This document shows positions 20,401 through 31,736 of a stretch of 64,000 nucleotides of DNA, piece after piece (positions within the stretch are counted from its first letter, which is position 1; each line of letters starts with the position of its first letter). The translations under genes were made by a program, and so were the position numbers. The stretch is from Ooceraea biroi (taxonomy: Eukaryota; Arthropoda; Insecta; Hymenoptera; Formicidae). Location: the NCBI RefSeq assembly GCF_003672135.1, contig NC_039506.1, forward strand, positions 9,300,001 to 9,364,000, in the 5' to 3' direction. Below the pieces are notes generated by a model that did not search any database, was not told where the DNA came from, and saw only the letters and a list, made by a program, of their open reading frames with translations.

Positions 20401-23400
20401 TTACCCTGACATAACTAATCACATTTATCTTTTACTTTATAGAAACTGTATTGAGTGAGAGATCAAAGAGAGTGCTTGGAATATTTGCTAATTAAAACTG
20501 TAATACTCTTTTACAAAGAACTATAAAGATATAAAGAAAACAGAGAAATATTCTTGATTGATAATATCAGCTAATGCAAAGAAATCGCAAAACCATTTTA
20601 AACATCTTAAATAGCTTATAATATAAAATAATTGTTATAAGATTTATTGTTTACAGCCAAATTATCATCCAACGGAATCATATCATCTGCTTTTTCGTTC
20701 TATCTATCTATCGAACTCTATTCCTCTCTTAAAAATTCTCGTTTGCATATTAAGTACATATTAGTTAAGTGCATATTATATGTTCTTATTAAAGATATAC
20801 AAATACTTACGAATTCGCGTGGAAATAAACGTTCGCAGTTGCAGTGAGCCGACTATACCGTTCGCAAAGCTGCTTTATCAGACGAGCATTGTGCTCACCG
20901 AACAAACGGGACCTTTAAAGAAGCCATTGCGAGTAGTGCAAAGTAATTCGCGTGAAACAGATTGTCGCAACTTTGCTGTCGCATCGACTGCCGCGAATTC
21001 CTGTTGGTCGCTGTTGCAAACGGGAAACAATTACAGTCTTGCAGGAAGAAGTTCAGTTATCCTCAGAAGTCGAGCGAATTGCAGCATTCTCGAGATAACA
21101 TCGTCCCTTGTTACATCAAAGGTTCTCTACGAGAGTACAACGCCATAGGCGACATATGTTTGCATAGTACATTTGAAAAATATATGCCAAAAGGAAACTC
21201 TGGGATACATTGCACGCATGTTTTCTACGTTTTGAAAATGTACAAAATTACAGAATTATAAAGTTACAAAATTATTATTAAAATATTTGTTATTAATAAT
21301 AATATTATTATTATTAATATTATAGTATAATAATAATTAATATTATTATTATTAATATTGTATGTGGTAATAATATTAATAATATTAAATATAGAACATA
21401 TTTAAGTATATTATTTTATGTTACATATTGTACTGATGCATGTATTAATGATATACCATTTTGCTTATCAAGAGACACGGTAGTGTCTCGCACCAAGTAT
21501 ATGCGCAGCGAGACCGACCGTGTACTGTTACGCGACGCGACGTTTTTAGAGACGCTTAGATTATCGGTTAATATTATATCACATGTAATCTATAGTATCT
21601 ATACTTTACAACTACGAAACTGTTTTCACACTTGGAAACTAAACTTCATATTAATTAATATATTTCTACTAAAAAATTTAATTAAATTATTATAATAACT
21701 AATTTTCGCACATTCTAAACAAAAGAGTATGTATATGATTTAGGGGGGTCCTCTTATTTTGAAAGAAATAAAACATTTAATGTAACGAACCGGTTACAAA
21801 TTATAATAATGAAATCGCGCGATTTTTTTCTACATAATAATTTATACATTTATAAATCCACTAACTGCGCTAATTATGTATTAATCTAATTGATCTACGG
21901 TGCCAAAATCATATCACATTGCGTTCCGTATTCAACTACAATTACGCCACAAAGTTTGCCGGAACTTGCTGGCGGCGCGCCGGAGATCAAGCCTCACAAT
22001 CAGATTCGTGTCGGAGCTTGCAGCAAATAACGAGCACCAGATTGAGCTCATGGGAAGATCGACTGGTGTTAATTGACACGAATTTAGCAGATAACACGTG
22101 AATAGCATGGCGGGATCAAGTAAAATCGAACTAGCAAGTCTCGAAGCGTTTTCCCACGCTGAAAAAGGTGAAAATAGACGCAACAAATAAAACGGGAAGT
22201 TATTAATGGGAATCGACGTAAAAGTATCTTTCTAAGGGTGAGACAGAGCTTCTCGCAAGGGAACGTGAGTCGAAATTGAAAGCGCGAAGTGGGTCGCGAG
22301 GCAGAGCAGCTCTTTTCGAACTCTACAAGTTCTCCAACCTCTGATATATTGGATTACAAAATTTCCCGTTCACTTTTTCCAAAATTGATTAGGGTAATAA
22401 AAGTAATTGATTGCTGCAGTTCACCAAGATATAAATATGGTAGTTTCTTAATGTATATTGCGAAATTATAAGCAGTATTAGCGTACGTGCCTATCGTTCA
22501 ATTAAGATATATTTTAGAGTTTTAAAAGTTGTATGATGTTGCTACTGTAAAATACGAAAAAGTATTATATTATGTTATTTCCGAAATATTTGGGAATATT
22601 TAATAATTCTAATCTACATTTTTCCATGACGAGTAATACAAATGAGTCGAAAACGAAGTGAACGTAGTATAAACGCAATATCTCGTACAATAACTCTGCA
22701 TCAATGTGAAATGCGATCATCGAATGATAAACGATTTCGTTTTTGTCTTCACGAATCACGTTCTCGATCGGCGGTCATAATTTAGTATAAAAAACCGACG
22801 GGAACGTATGAAGCCGAATTCGCGTCTCCGAGCGTTTTTGTATACACTATACAGTGATGTAGCAAAAACCGAACGCAATCGCGAAAGACGAAGGTAACGA
22901 GGATTTACTTGGCGCTCGATATTTCGATCCGTTCGATGTATTTCCGGCCGATCCCACTGACCACGATTGGATTTTGCCGGAATCCCCACGACGAGTCGAA
23001 TATCCGTTTGTTCGAGGTATCCTCCACAGTTTCCAATTTCAACTTCTCCCTCTCTCACCTTTTCCTCCTTTCTCGGGCGCGACGGGAAATGCATGCTCGA
23101 TCTACCGACTAATCGAGATTAATGAGCATTATAGACGCCTGGCACACGTTCGCTTATCGGTGTACATGGTCTCATCTTTCGACATGCTGAAAATCCACGC
23201 AACCATCATCGGAGCTGACGTTAATTAATCTCTTTTCTCCGCAGAAGAACGCAGGTTCGCGTTTGGGAAAATAGCATGCCAACGTCACATTGTTTTTCTC
23301 CAAGGCGTTGTTGAAAGCACAAGGGATGCAAAGAAGACGACAATGCTTCTCTTTATAGATTTTGCATCATGTTGCACAGTACGAAGCAATGATGCTTTGA

Positions 23401-23676
23401 GCTACATAGACATGATGAAATCAATGTGCCATTTTTAGATCGTTCAGCATTATTTAGGATTCAAGCTTAAAATGTAGTCGCGTAAAGGAAAAACAGTGTA
23501 ATGATAAAATTATACTTTAAGATATTAATGCAGCTTAATCTGTCTTAAATGTGTAAACAGTTTCGTTATACAATATATTAATTGCATACAATAGTCCATA
23601 AATAGATGATTAATACATGAAATAATTAATAGATTAATAGTATATAAAGTAAAATAAAGTAAAATTGGAAACATTA

Positions 23677-23679
<3 letters not shown>
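14448..23679. other. 9-kb AT-rich region without a recognised gene
   Basis: CpG-richer islands occur near 15080-15850, 18840-19320, 20840-21140, 21900-22300 and 22750-23240, each with short overlapping frames on both strands that look compositional. A (TTA/TAA)n low-complexity block lies at about 21265-21390. Related AT-rich phrases (TTAAGAATTAATACAAA) recur near 18178 and 18251. I found no domain, tRNA or transposon end here. It could be intergenic or intronic. Confidence 0.5.

Positions 23680-23713
<34 letters not shown>
23680..23713. repeat. (AT)n microsatellite used as transposon target
   Basis: About 17 AT units ending exactly where the element at 23714 begins, so the element probably inserted at a TA inside this repeat. 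Confidence 0.9.
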
Positions 23714-23716
<3 letters not shown>

Positions 23717-23783
23717 TGTGAGGCACCTAAAACAGGCCACCTGAATATCTCGGCTGTTATTGGTGATAGAAAAAAATGTGTCA

Positions 23784-24756
23784 TACTAGGGTGGCTCTTA
23801 TTTTCAAAGTTTGAATTTTCTTTGCGCTACCCCCCAGTTTGGTTCCATTTTATGAAAATATAATCTGTGTAAAATTTCAGTTCAATCGGATAAAGGGAAA
23901 ATCAAAAATTGTCTTAGTATTTAAATAATCTAAAGATTAAATAATTTCCTTAAACTCTAAATTACATAACAACTCGCTGAAATACATATATGTACAAATG
24001 TAGTTAAACTTATTCTATGCTTAATTCTAATGTCACACGCATACACACACATGCACGCATTCACAAGAGAGAAAGAAAGAGAATGAGGCAATTAACATAA
24101 TGATTCGGTTTAGCAGCGCCAAGTATTTTGAAAAAAACACTTATTTGTATTAATAAATATATTTCTATGTATTAAAATATTTATTCGTATAAAAATATCT
24201 GCTTAATATTATTATGTCCTTTATTTTTTAATATCAAAGGCTAGTATTCATAGTCCGTTCTTATTTCCAGACGATCTGAAGTAATGTCTTAAGATGCTAA
24301 TACGACTGTGTGATTGGTTTCAAATATCTTATGATTGTACTTAAGATGGTCTTAAATCAGAATCAACAATGATCTATAATACATAAATTGAATTTATTAT
24401 ACTATACTAACTGGAGTAGCTTGATTCGTGACATTACTTTTTCTCGGAAATCGTTAGTCGTACGAGAAAAAGTGGTAGATGATAACATGTGCAATTTTTA
24501 ATAGATCTACAACTTTTGTATAATACTTTTTTGCATATAATTAATATTTCGCAAGATAAACAAATAAAATTGATTTTTTCTGTGATTTTATGATTTTTTC
24601 GATTTTCAAGGTCCCAGGGGCACCCTTTCCCTTTATCCGATTGAGCTGAAATTTTACACAGATTATTTTTTTATAAAATGGAACCAAACTGGGGGATAAC
24701 GCGAAAAAAAATCCCCAAAAAATTTTCACCAAGAGTAAATAAGAGCCACCCTAGTA
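23784..24756. mobile_element. 973-bp non-autonomous element nested in the left arm, TCA target duplication
   Basis: The ends are TACTAGGGTGGCTCTTATTT and its inverse, continuing as diverged inverted repeats of about 130-150 bp that share CCCCCAGTTTGGTTCCATTTT and TCAATCGGATAAAGGGAAA. TCA flanks both sides (23781-23783 and 24757-24759). The uninterrupted right arm of the outer element reads TGTGTCAGACC at the matching place, so the duplication is TCA and the ends are fixed. The interior is AT-rich with no coding sequence. The 3-bp duplication argues against Tc1/mariner and leaves the superfamily open, PIF/Harbinger or CACTA-like being candidates. Confidence 0.85.
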
Positions 24757-24982
24757 TCAGACCAAACTTGTATGGTTTCGAGGGACACATAATTTGTTCT
24801 AAATAGTTTTTTATTAGGTGGATGCGTAGAGGTCATATGAAGGTCAACTTCGTTTTTTTAAATGGTATGATATGTTGTTTTACGTACCATCTAGTAGAGC
24901 GTTTGAAGACGCGCACATTGATCTACGAGTCAAAATCATTTAAGGTCACTGAAGGCCAACTGCAAGGGAAAATAATTTACTT

Positions 24983-25300
24983 TATATTGCCTAGAGTTCT
25001 CTGCTATTAAAAATATTGTAAATTCAGAAATGAAAAAGTTCTAGCTGTTAGAAATTTTTTCTTTTTCCGCGAAGTTCTGAGTTGTTGTTATCATTATTTT
25101 TATATTGCCTAGAGTTCTCTGCTATTGAAAATACCGTAAATTCAGAAATGAAAAAGTTCTAGCCGTTAGAAAGTTTTTCTTTTCCGAGAAGTTCTGAGTT
25201 GATGATATCATTATTTTTTATATTGCCTAGAGTTCTCTGTTATTAAAAATACCGTAAACGCAGAAATGAAAAAGTTCTAGCACTTAGAAATTTTAGCCTT
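24983..25300 (+). repeat. 118-bp tandem repeat, about 2.7 copies, in the core of the fold-back element
   Basis: TATATTGCCTAGAGTTCTCT occurs at 24983, 25101 and 25219, each followed by a similar unit containing CAGAAATGAAAAAGTTCTAG. Units are about 93% identical. The last is cut short where the right arm starts. Confidence 0.9.
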
Positions 25301-25561
25301 CAGTGACCTTAAATGATTTTGACCCGTAGATCAATGTGCGCGTCTTCAAACGCTCTACTAGATGGTACGTAAAAAACCATATCATACCATTTAAAAAACG
25401 AAATTGACCTTCATATGACCTCTACGCGTCCACCTAATAAAAAATTATTTAGAATAAATTATGTGTTTCTCGAAACCATGCAAGTTTGGTCTGACACATT
25501 TTTTTCTATCACCAATAACAGCCGAGATATTCAGGTGGCCTGTTTTAGATGCCTCACCCTG

Positions 25562-28500
25562 TATATTAGTTCTTTAAATTTGATATTAATATTTTAACTT
25601 TTTAATATTTTATATAATTTTATAACATTTTCAAAATATTCATGATTAGCTTTAATTTGTCTCATTTGCAAATAATTTGTAAACTAAACCAAATAGGAAA
25701 GGAAAGAAAAATAAGAGAATAAAAAAGAGATTTATTAAATTAATATTTATTAAATTCTGTTTTGCCAGGATTTAATAATATTTAACTAGTTGAAAACGTT
25801 CTCTTTAAGTTAAATCAATTCATTTAATTCCAGTAAAGCTCGGTTTCTCTCGGAAACAAAACCGCAAATAGTAAATGCTGGAGCATATATTTGATGTCCT
25901 TTGATAATCATTTTCTGTCTAGGATTGCATTTCTTCAGTAATCTCTCTTGTTAATCATTTGTATGGAAACAGCCTTGAATTTATCTTTGTTTAGAATCAA
26001 AAGCTTCACTTAATCTTTGAAACTCTAAAACGACACCCACGTTACTTAATCATACGCAAAATCAAAGATTTGAAAAAAATGTAATGTTTTCTACAAGAAA
26101 ATGTTTTGAAATTTGCATATAGTATATTTATTTCGAATAAAAAACAAATTTAAAATCAAGTAGAATATTCAAGACTATTAGCTAAATAGAAGCTTATTAC
26201 TTTGAACTTATTGAAATTTGCACGTCTTGATGGCATATTTACATATTTCATGAATTGTAACATTTAGCATGATATTACTAATGTGCTTTTAATGTATAAT
26301 TGACAAAGGCAAAGGAAATGTTATTAATAAGGAGCATACATTATACTATAGATACCCTGTATACAAGATGCATCGTTCGAGACACCGTTCATAGTGAATC
26401 AGGACACGAAATAGATGTTAGCTCTTGCTTCGGCTCGACTTCCCGACCCAACATGATTAAGCTCTACTTTCGTGGCACCTCCGTTTGAACTCCGTCTTTG
26501 GAAAGGCTTCCTTTAGATGGACTCCAACTTTGGCCCTCAGTTCGCGGAGAAGGTTGCCGCGCAATTTCGCCCTAAGGTGGTGACGACGATGCCAGGTCCA
26601 TCTTGCTGGTAATTACTTTAATTAAGTTTCTGTCACCGTGGGGAACGTAGGCACCGCTTGAAAAATCAGGACACTTTGTTTCACGAAAGAACTTTGATCA
26701 ACCACGCCGTCGATTCGTCTATCTACATCGCCGAACTTCGTTACCCCGTGTCCTTATCACGAGGCGCTATGCTAAACTTCATCAAACTGCAACTTGTGCA
26801 TCTCTTACTTTAGGGATCGCGAGAGGCGGAAATACGTCGTGTAGTCCTTCTCGCATGCACTTTCACAATGATGCAATTTATAATTCCTGATGCTCGCTCG
26901 ATCTCGAATGTTTCACTTCGGGAATTACGCTCGCTAGGATCGATAGAGGTATTTCCGGCGAACGTTCGTTCGTTGCATTTGTTCACAAGAACTAATGGAC
27001 GTGTTTGGTCGCATGGGAGCTTGAGACTGACTTCCTGCTGACTATCGTGTTCTATCACGTGTTTGCAATACACAATCTTCAATCAAAATCCCTGATTTTA
27101 TTCCTTATACATCTTTTATGATTATGATAATATTTTATATTAGGTTAATTACATATCTATTTTTGGCAAATTTTTTAAGAATAGTTTTATCATTTACTAC
27201 CAGTAGCAGTATACATGAAGCTTACAAATATTGTAAATATCACGAATATTACAAATCTCAAATATATTATAAATATTGCTTCAATTGCTTCAAGATTAGA
27301 CATAATAATGTTAATAACAGTCAAAAAGCTGATGTAAAGAAGTGAGGCAACGAGAAGAGGAAAACGACTAAATTAGGAGCTCATAAAGCAAGCAACTATA
27401 TTGCTCTGCGATATCAATGCGTTGGCGAGATCGTTACGCTATGATACAGTGTCTCGAGTGCACGCGACTATTCATCTATCTACCGTATAAATAAATCGTA
27501 TTTACTGTTAAATACAGTATGTTGCCCGTATCATAACGCGCGAGCACAACGGAGCGCAACATCTTCGCGCGCATTACCGTCATTGTGACGTTAAAAGATG
27601 GGAATGGCAGAGTCATTAGAGCGCGCCTTAGAAGAGATCATTTCCGGCTGTGTTCCTACCCCTTTTCCGTAGATGCTGCGATGAGAAGTCGCGCGCTCGT
27701 ATATTGCCAGCAACGCGTATCCTACTTTTTCAAATGTTCCAGTGAAATAATCCGCGCTTCGTAATCATCGTCACGTAAAATATTGCGGATATCCGGCCAC
27801 TTTGCACCGCATGCACGATAATTCTTTACTTTGCGAGATAATCTTCAATATATACGGAATTTTATAACATTTTTTTGTTTCTTCCGATTGCAAGCAATAT
27901 TATACAGTTACGTGTATTGCATCCGATTATTGAACGAATAAAAATATTCACGCGTTGTATGTTTGTACATATCTCTCGGCTGTCTCTAAATTATGAAACG
28001 TATCATTTGCTTGAATTTTAATGGGAAAGGATTGTAAAATCCGTGCGGATATATAGAGACTATGCAGTCATTATTAATTAAACACTTTGGAATATGGATT
28101 TGGAACGGAAATGACATCGAATGCTGCAACCGAAAAACATTGCTAAAAGTGAAATAAAACATGACTACCACTATGAAAAACGAAGTAATTATTAACGCGC
28201 AAGACTTTAACAGAGTTCGTAAGCAACAACGCACACTGTGAATAGTTTCTCCTTTGTGTTGCACCTCTGGGGGATGCACAAAAGCATTATTGAAATACGT
28301 TTGTCAGGGCATTCTCATCTGGACGATAGCGACTAAATTCCGAGTAACATTTGTCGTGCCATTTAAAACTTGAAGGACTCGCGAAAACCGAAAAAGTATG
28401 TCGGAATTTCAACTATTTCGTCGATTACGTTGATTAGTTTTCTTGATTATTAATTAAATTGATTAGAATCAAGATAGAAGAAATATTTAATTAATGAAGG

Positions 28501-28637
28501 TACATATATATGATTTTATTAACCCTTCTCGTTATTCATACGGCATATTGGGACAATTTCACAGATTTTATGGATATTCTGGACTTAAATTAAATTTAAA
28601 AGATTTAAATAATAGCTTGGTAAATCTGAAAACTTAC
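25562..28637. other. AT-rich stretch without a recognised gene
   Basis: CpG-richer patches at about 26370-27000 and 27400-27800 carry short frames only. No domain or transposon end is recognised. Confidence 0.5.
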
Positions 28638-28870
28638 CTTCAAGCCACTTTCTTGTGAGCCCAAACTGGATCCGCCGGTGCTGCAACTGTATCCACCACT
28701 TACACTTCACTTCACTTCCGACGCGAGATCCACTTCTTTCATTTAACGGAAACTTATATCGAAACGGCACTTACAATTTAGTCAATAATTACATATTTCA
28801 CGGCAAGTTTCGACGTTGCATTTTCTTCACGACGCGAAACACAAATAAGCAATCACAGACTAAAACTGTA
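28638..28870 (-). other. Possible non-coding or partly coding exon with a strong splice donor (minus strand)
   Basis: On the minus strand, GTGGCTTGAAG is followed at 28637 by GTAAGTTTTC, a near-perfect donor. The preceding 100-150 bp are less AT-rich than the flanks and carry an open frame (28585-28770) that runs through the donor. No acceptor or partner exon was found and the frame has no known motif, so this is a weak candidate for a minus-strand transcript start. Confidence 0.2.
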
Positions 28871-28948
28871 TTAAAATAAAATTATTGTAGTGATAAGAGT
28901 TACGAAACCTTATGGAGTTTGCAAGTAGCAACGTACCCGATCACGTCA

Positions 28949-29052
28949 GTCAATTAAAGGTACCGTTGATCGCAACACGTGATCCGGTCGCGTTCAAAAA
29001 TAAAATTGTGTGTGACGCATGACATAATTTCTAATACTCACTACATAATCAC
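28949..29052 (+). repeat. First copy of an old dispersed duplication (second at about 30078-30172)
   Basis: Both copies read GTCAATTAAAG, then CACGTTCAA or GCGTTCAAA with a TAAAAT nearby, then GACGCATGACA, then CTACATA-TCAC, in the same order and orientation, 1.13 kb apart. By eye similarity is around 70%. No terminal repeats are visible. Confidence 0.5.
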
Positions 29053-30484
29053 CACACAAGAAATGTACATGAAACTGCTTTATATCTTTATTAGAGATGA
29101 AAATGACCTAAGCTGACGGTAATTACTCGATAAATTACGGTATATTATCCGATAATTTTAGAAAGTCGATAAAATGATAATTTTGAAAGAAATGAAATAT
29201 TGATATAAAATTCAAAAGCAGCATTTAGCCTTTAAGATAATTTAAAAAAAACACTTTATTTAACTCATATTTGCATTGTTATAATATTTCAAACATTTTC
29301 TTCTTCCTTCTCGAGAACAAAATGTCTCCACAAACATCAACTCTCTGCTCTCTTGCCATCTAAAAATGAAATATATCACGGATTATGTTTGTCAGCTGTT
29401 TGGCTTTGTTTCACTGCAGCTCAAATAAGGTATTCAAAACGAGAAATCGTATTAAATATGAACATACTATGTATAGAAATTTAAGAGAGAATATGAAATT
29501 TCAACATTGTTTACGTACTTTTGAGTTGTTTATATAGGACAGCAGATCGGCAAAGCTTAAGATTTAAGAAATCGAAACTTTAATATAATGGATTGTAAAT
29601 AGTTTCCTTTTTTTCATCTCAATACTTCAGAGATTATCATATACATTTTATGAGAATATAAAAAGAATATTTTTTAACTTATGCATTATGCAGTGCGGAA
29701 AACTTGAAGAGAGCCTATTTGACAAATAATATTTGTGCATAAAACTATAAAAAAACGAATTTGCAAAGTTATCAATAAATTACTATTTTACCGTACTTTT
29801 ACCGTCAGTAATTGTCATTTTAAATCTGACTGTAATTTTACATTTCTAATCTTTATAAAATGTTATTTTTTAAATTGAAATTATTTTTTTAAAAGTTATT
29901 GATAGAAATATAAACTATCGATACGGTGTTACTCTCATATGGAATGTGAATAAAAAACCGCAAACAGTATAAAGCAATTACAGCCAAATAGAATTAATTA
30001 TTAAAATTAATAGAATACTTTACAACACTGGTAAGAGTTCATACGATATAATTCACAGCAATATAAATGCTTTATCGTGTCAATTAAAGATATCACATTA
30101 CATCATTTAGTCACGTTCAAGAGTAAAATGAATTGACGCATGACAAAGCTTTCACTCCTACTACATAGTCACTGTATAAAATAACCTATGCGAAAATGTT
30201 TTTCAAATAGTTTATAAAAATACTATTCTCAATAACAAAACGTTTCTATTGAAAATAAAATTGTTGATAGAAATGTTAAAATTCAGCGCGACGCTATTTT
30301 CGCGATACGGAATAGCAGTATTTAATCGTAAATTATAAACGGAAACAATGAAAATGTGCGCGCGTTTGAATTAAGTTATTATTAGAAAATACAGTTATTA
30401 TTAAATAAAGTTATTATTAGAAAAGGTTTGTAAGATCTTTTCAGAATTCGTAGCGATTTGCACTATTGCATTGCATCGTATTAA

Positions 30485-30562
30485 TACTACATAAAATTTA
30501 TCATGCAAAAATATCGATAATATTACTACATAAAATTTATCACGCAAAAATATCGATAATAT
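30485..30562 (+). repeat. 39-bp tandem duplication
   Basis: TACTACATAAAATTTATCA begins at 30485 and again at 30524; the two 39-bp units differ at one base. Confidence 0.9.
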
Positions 30563-30646
30563 TATATACATATATGTATTTGTTGACGCTGAAGGGTGAA
30601 GTGTTCCTATGACGCGCTCTATAAACCTCACCACATATCTACCACA

Positions 30647-30757
30647 AAGTCACGTATGCGCGAGACTGCCTCTACTTTCAACAACTTTGAAAACGAAAGC
30701 TTTGTTATGGAAAATACTGTTTTTGTACAATCAAAAGTAGAGTCTCATACGTGACTT
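30647..30757. repeat. Imperfect hairpin: AAGTCACGTATG...CATACGTGACTT
   Basis: The left arm 30647-30678 and right arm 30734-30757 pair over AAGTCACGTATG, GAGACT and TCTACTTT, with small left-side bulges, around a 55-base spacer. Either a small MITE relic or a chance inverted repeat. Confidence 0.55.
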
Positions 30758-31660
30758 GGAAGGATGACTATGGTAGGGTTGAAAACCGCGTCGTACATCA
30801 TTTCAGTCTTGAACGCGAGCATATGCTAGGATTTATAACTGTTCATCTAAATCATTATTTAAATAAAGTATCCTACTTTTGTGTGTTTGCAGAGTTCGTG
30901 AATAATGTTGCATCTTGGAGTGCACTTGCGAAAACTACGAAACAAAGATATTAACTTATTTATCGATTACGATTGACGCATCGGGAATATCGTTTAAAGC
31001 ACTACGTGTTATCGTATATTTGCTAATTAGCGCGATCAGTGCGTGCAATCGTACCGTTAAGTTTGTTTTCTGTAATGTGCGAGTATTATGCCAGAAGTAA
31101 ACTTTGCCATGCGAGTTAATCGCATCTTCGTGAGTGAGTATCGTTGAGTTAGTCTTCGATTACATCGTGAAGTACTGAAAGGAAGTGGAGACCTGGGAGA
31201 CGTTGAGCAATAACGGGATAATTGCGGAGTGAGTGATAAAAATATATTAGATAATTATATAAATGGCAGAAAGAACTTAATTATATTAACCAAATGATCT
31301 TTTTAATATTGAAAAGTTGAGAATTTCAATTATTTAACAATTATTATGCTTGCACTCAATTTGTTATATTTCGAGATTGCTATAATTTTCAATTTACTAT
31401 TTTTTCTCGCGTTCCATGTTACAAATGTGTAGCACGTCGAATGTTACCGCTTCGTACAAACTATTTAAATAAACAAAAGTTTCGTTTAAAGCACTACGTA
31501 TGTATTTTTGATATAACTAAATTTCCGTTAAATATCGTTAAAAAGTGAATATATCGCGAGTGTCGCGAGTGTGAGTGTACAAGTGAAGTGCAATCGACGA
31601 AGGATGACAAAGGTTCAAAGCGAGAGATTCCACATGTGACAGCCGAGATCGTGCACTAGG

Positions 31661-31736
31661 ATGGAATACGATGACCCAGCGTATATCAGAATGGACCACA
31701 ACATCGACGGACTCGGAAGGATTTCATCGCGCATTG
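31661..31736 (+). CDS. Candidate first coding exon of an unidentified gene
   Basis: ATG at 31661 sits in a good context (A at -3, G at +4), with an in-frame TGA 24 bases upstream. The frame reads MEYDDPAYIRMDHNIDGLG then RISSRI for 25 codons and one base, then GTGAGTAAAA, a strong donor at 31737. The peptide is acidic and I do not recognise the family. The preceding 700 bp are moderately CpG-rich and could be a 5' leader. The rest of the gene is not visible; the following tens of kilobases look intronic. A second candidate first exon at about 45675-45990 ends in the same phase. The evidence is start context, frame closure and splice consensus only, so it could still be chance. Confidence 0.35.

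Larger units (their letters stand above)
23714..25561. mobile_element. Fold-back non-autonomous element with mariner-type ends, interrupted by another element
   Basis: The ends are CAGTGTGAGGCACCTAAAAC and the complement CAGGGTGAGGCATCTAAAAC, with TA on both sides. The inverted arms run from each end inward for roughly 270 bp once the nested insertion in the left arm (23784-24756) is removed: for example GTTTCGAGG, TAGAGGTCATATGAAGGTCAA and GATGGTACGT all recur inverted in the right arm. The middle consists of a tandem repeat and no gene. Without the insertion it is about 872 bp. A single arm of a related copy occurs at 42876-43025, so this is a dispersed family. Confidence 0.85.

Noticed and set aside
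23786..24754. Reading the nested element as a TA-flanked mariner-type insertion.
   Set aside because: The uninterrupted arm of the outer element shows that the pre-insertion site is TGTGTCAGACC, which requires a TCA duplication and puts TA inside the element ends.
24983..25300. Three regularly spaced repeats that might be read as a CRISPR-like array.
   Set aside because: The units are 118 bp, contiguous and similar over their full length with no unique spacers, and lie inside a eukaryotic transposon.
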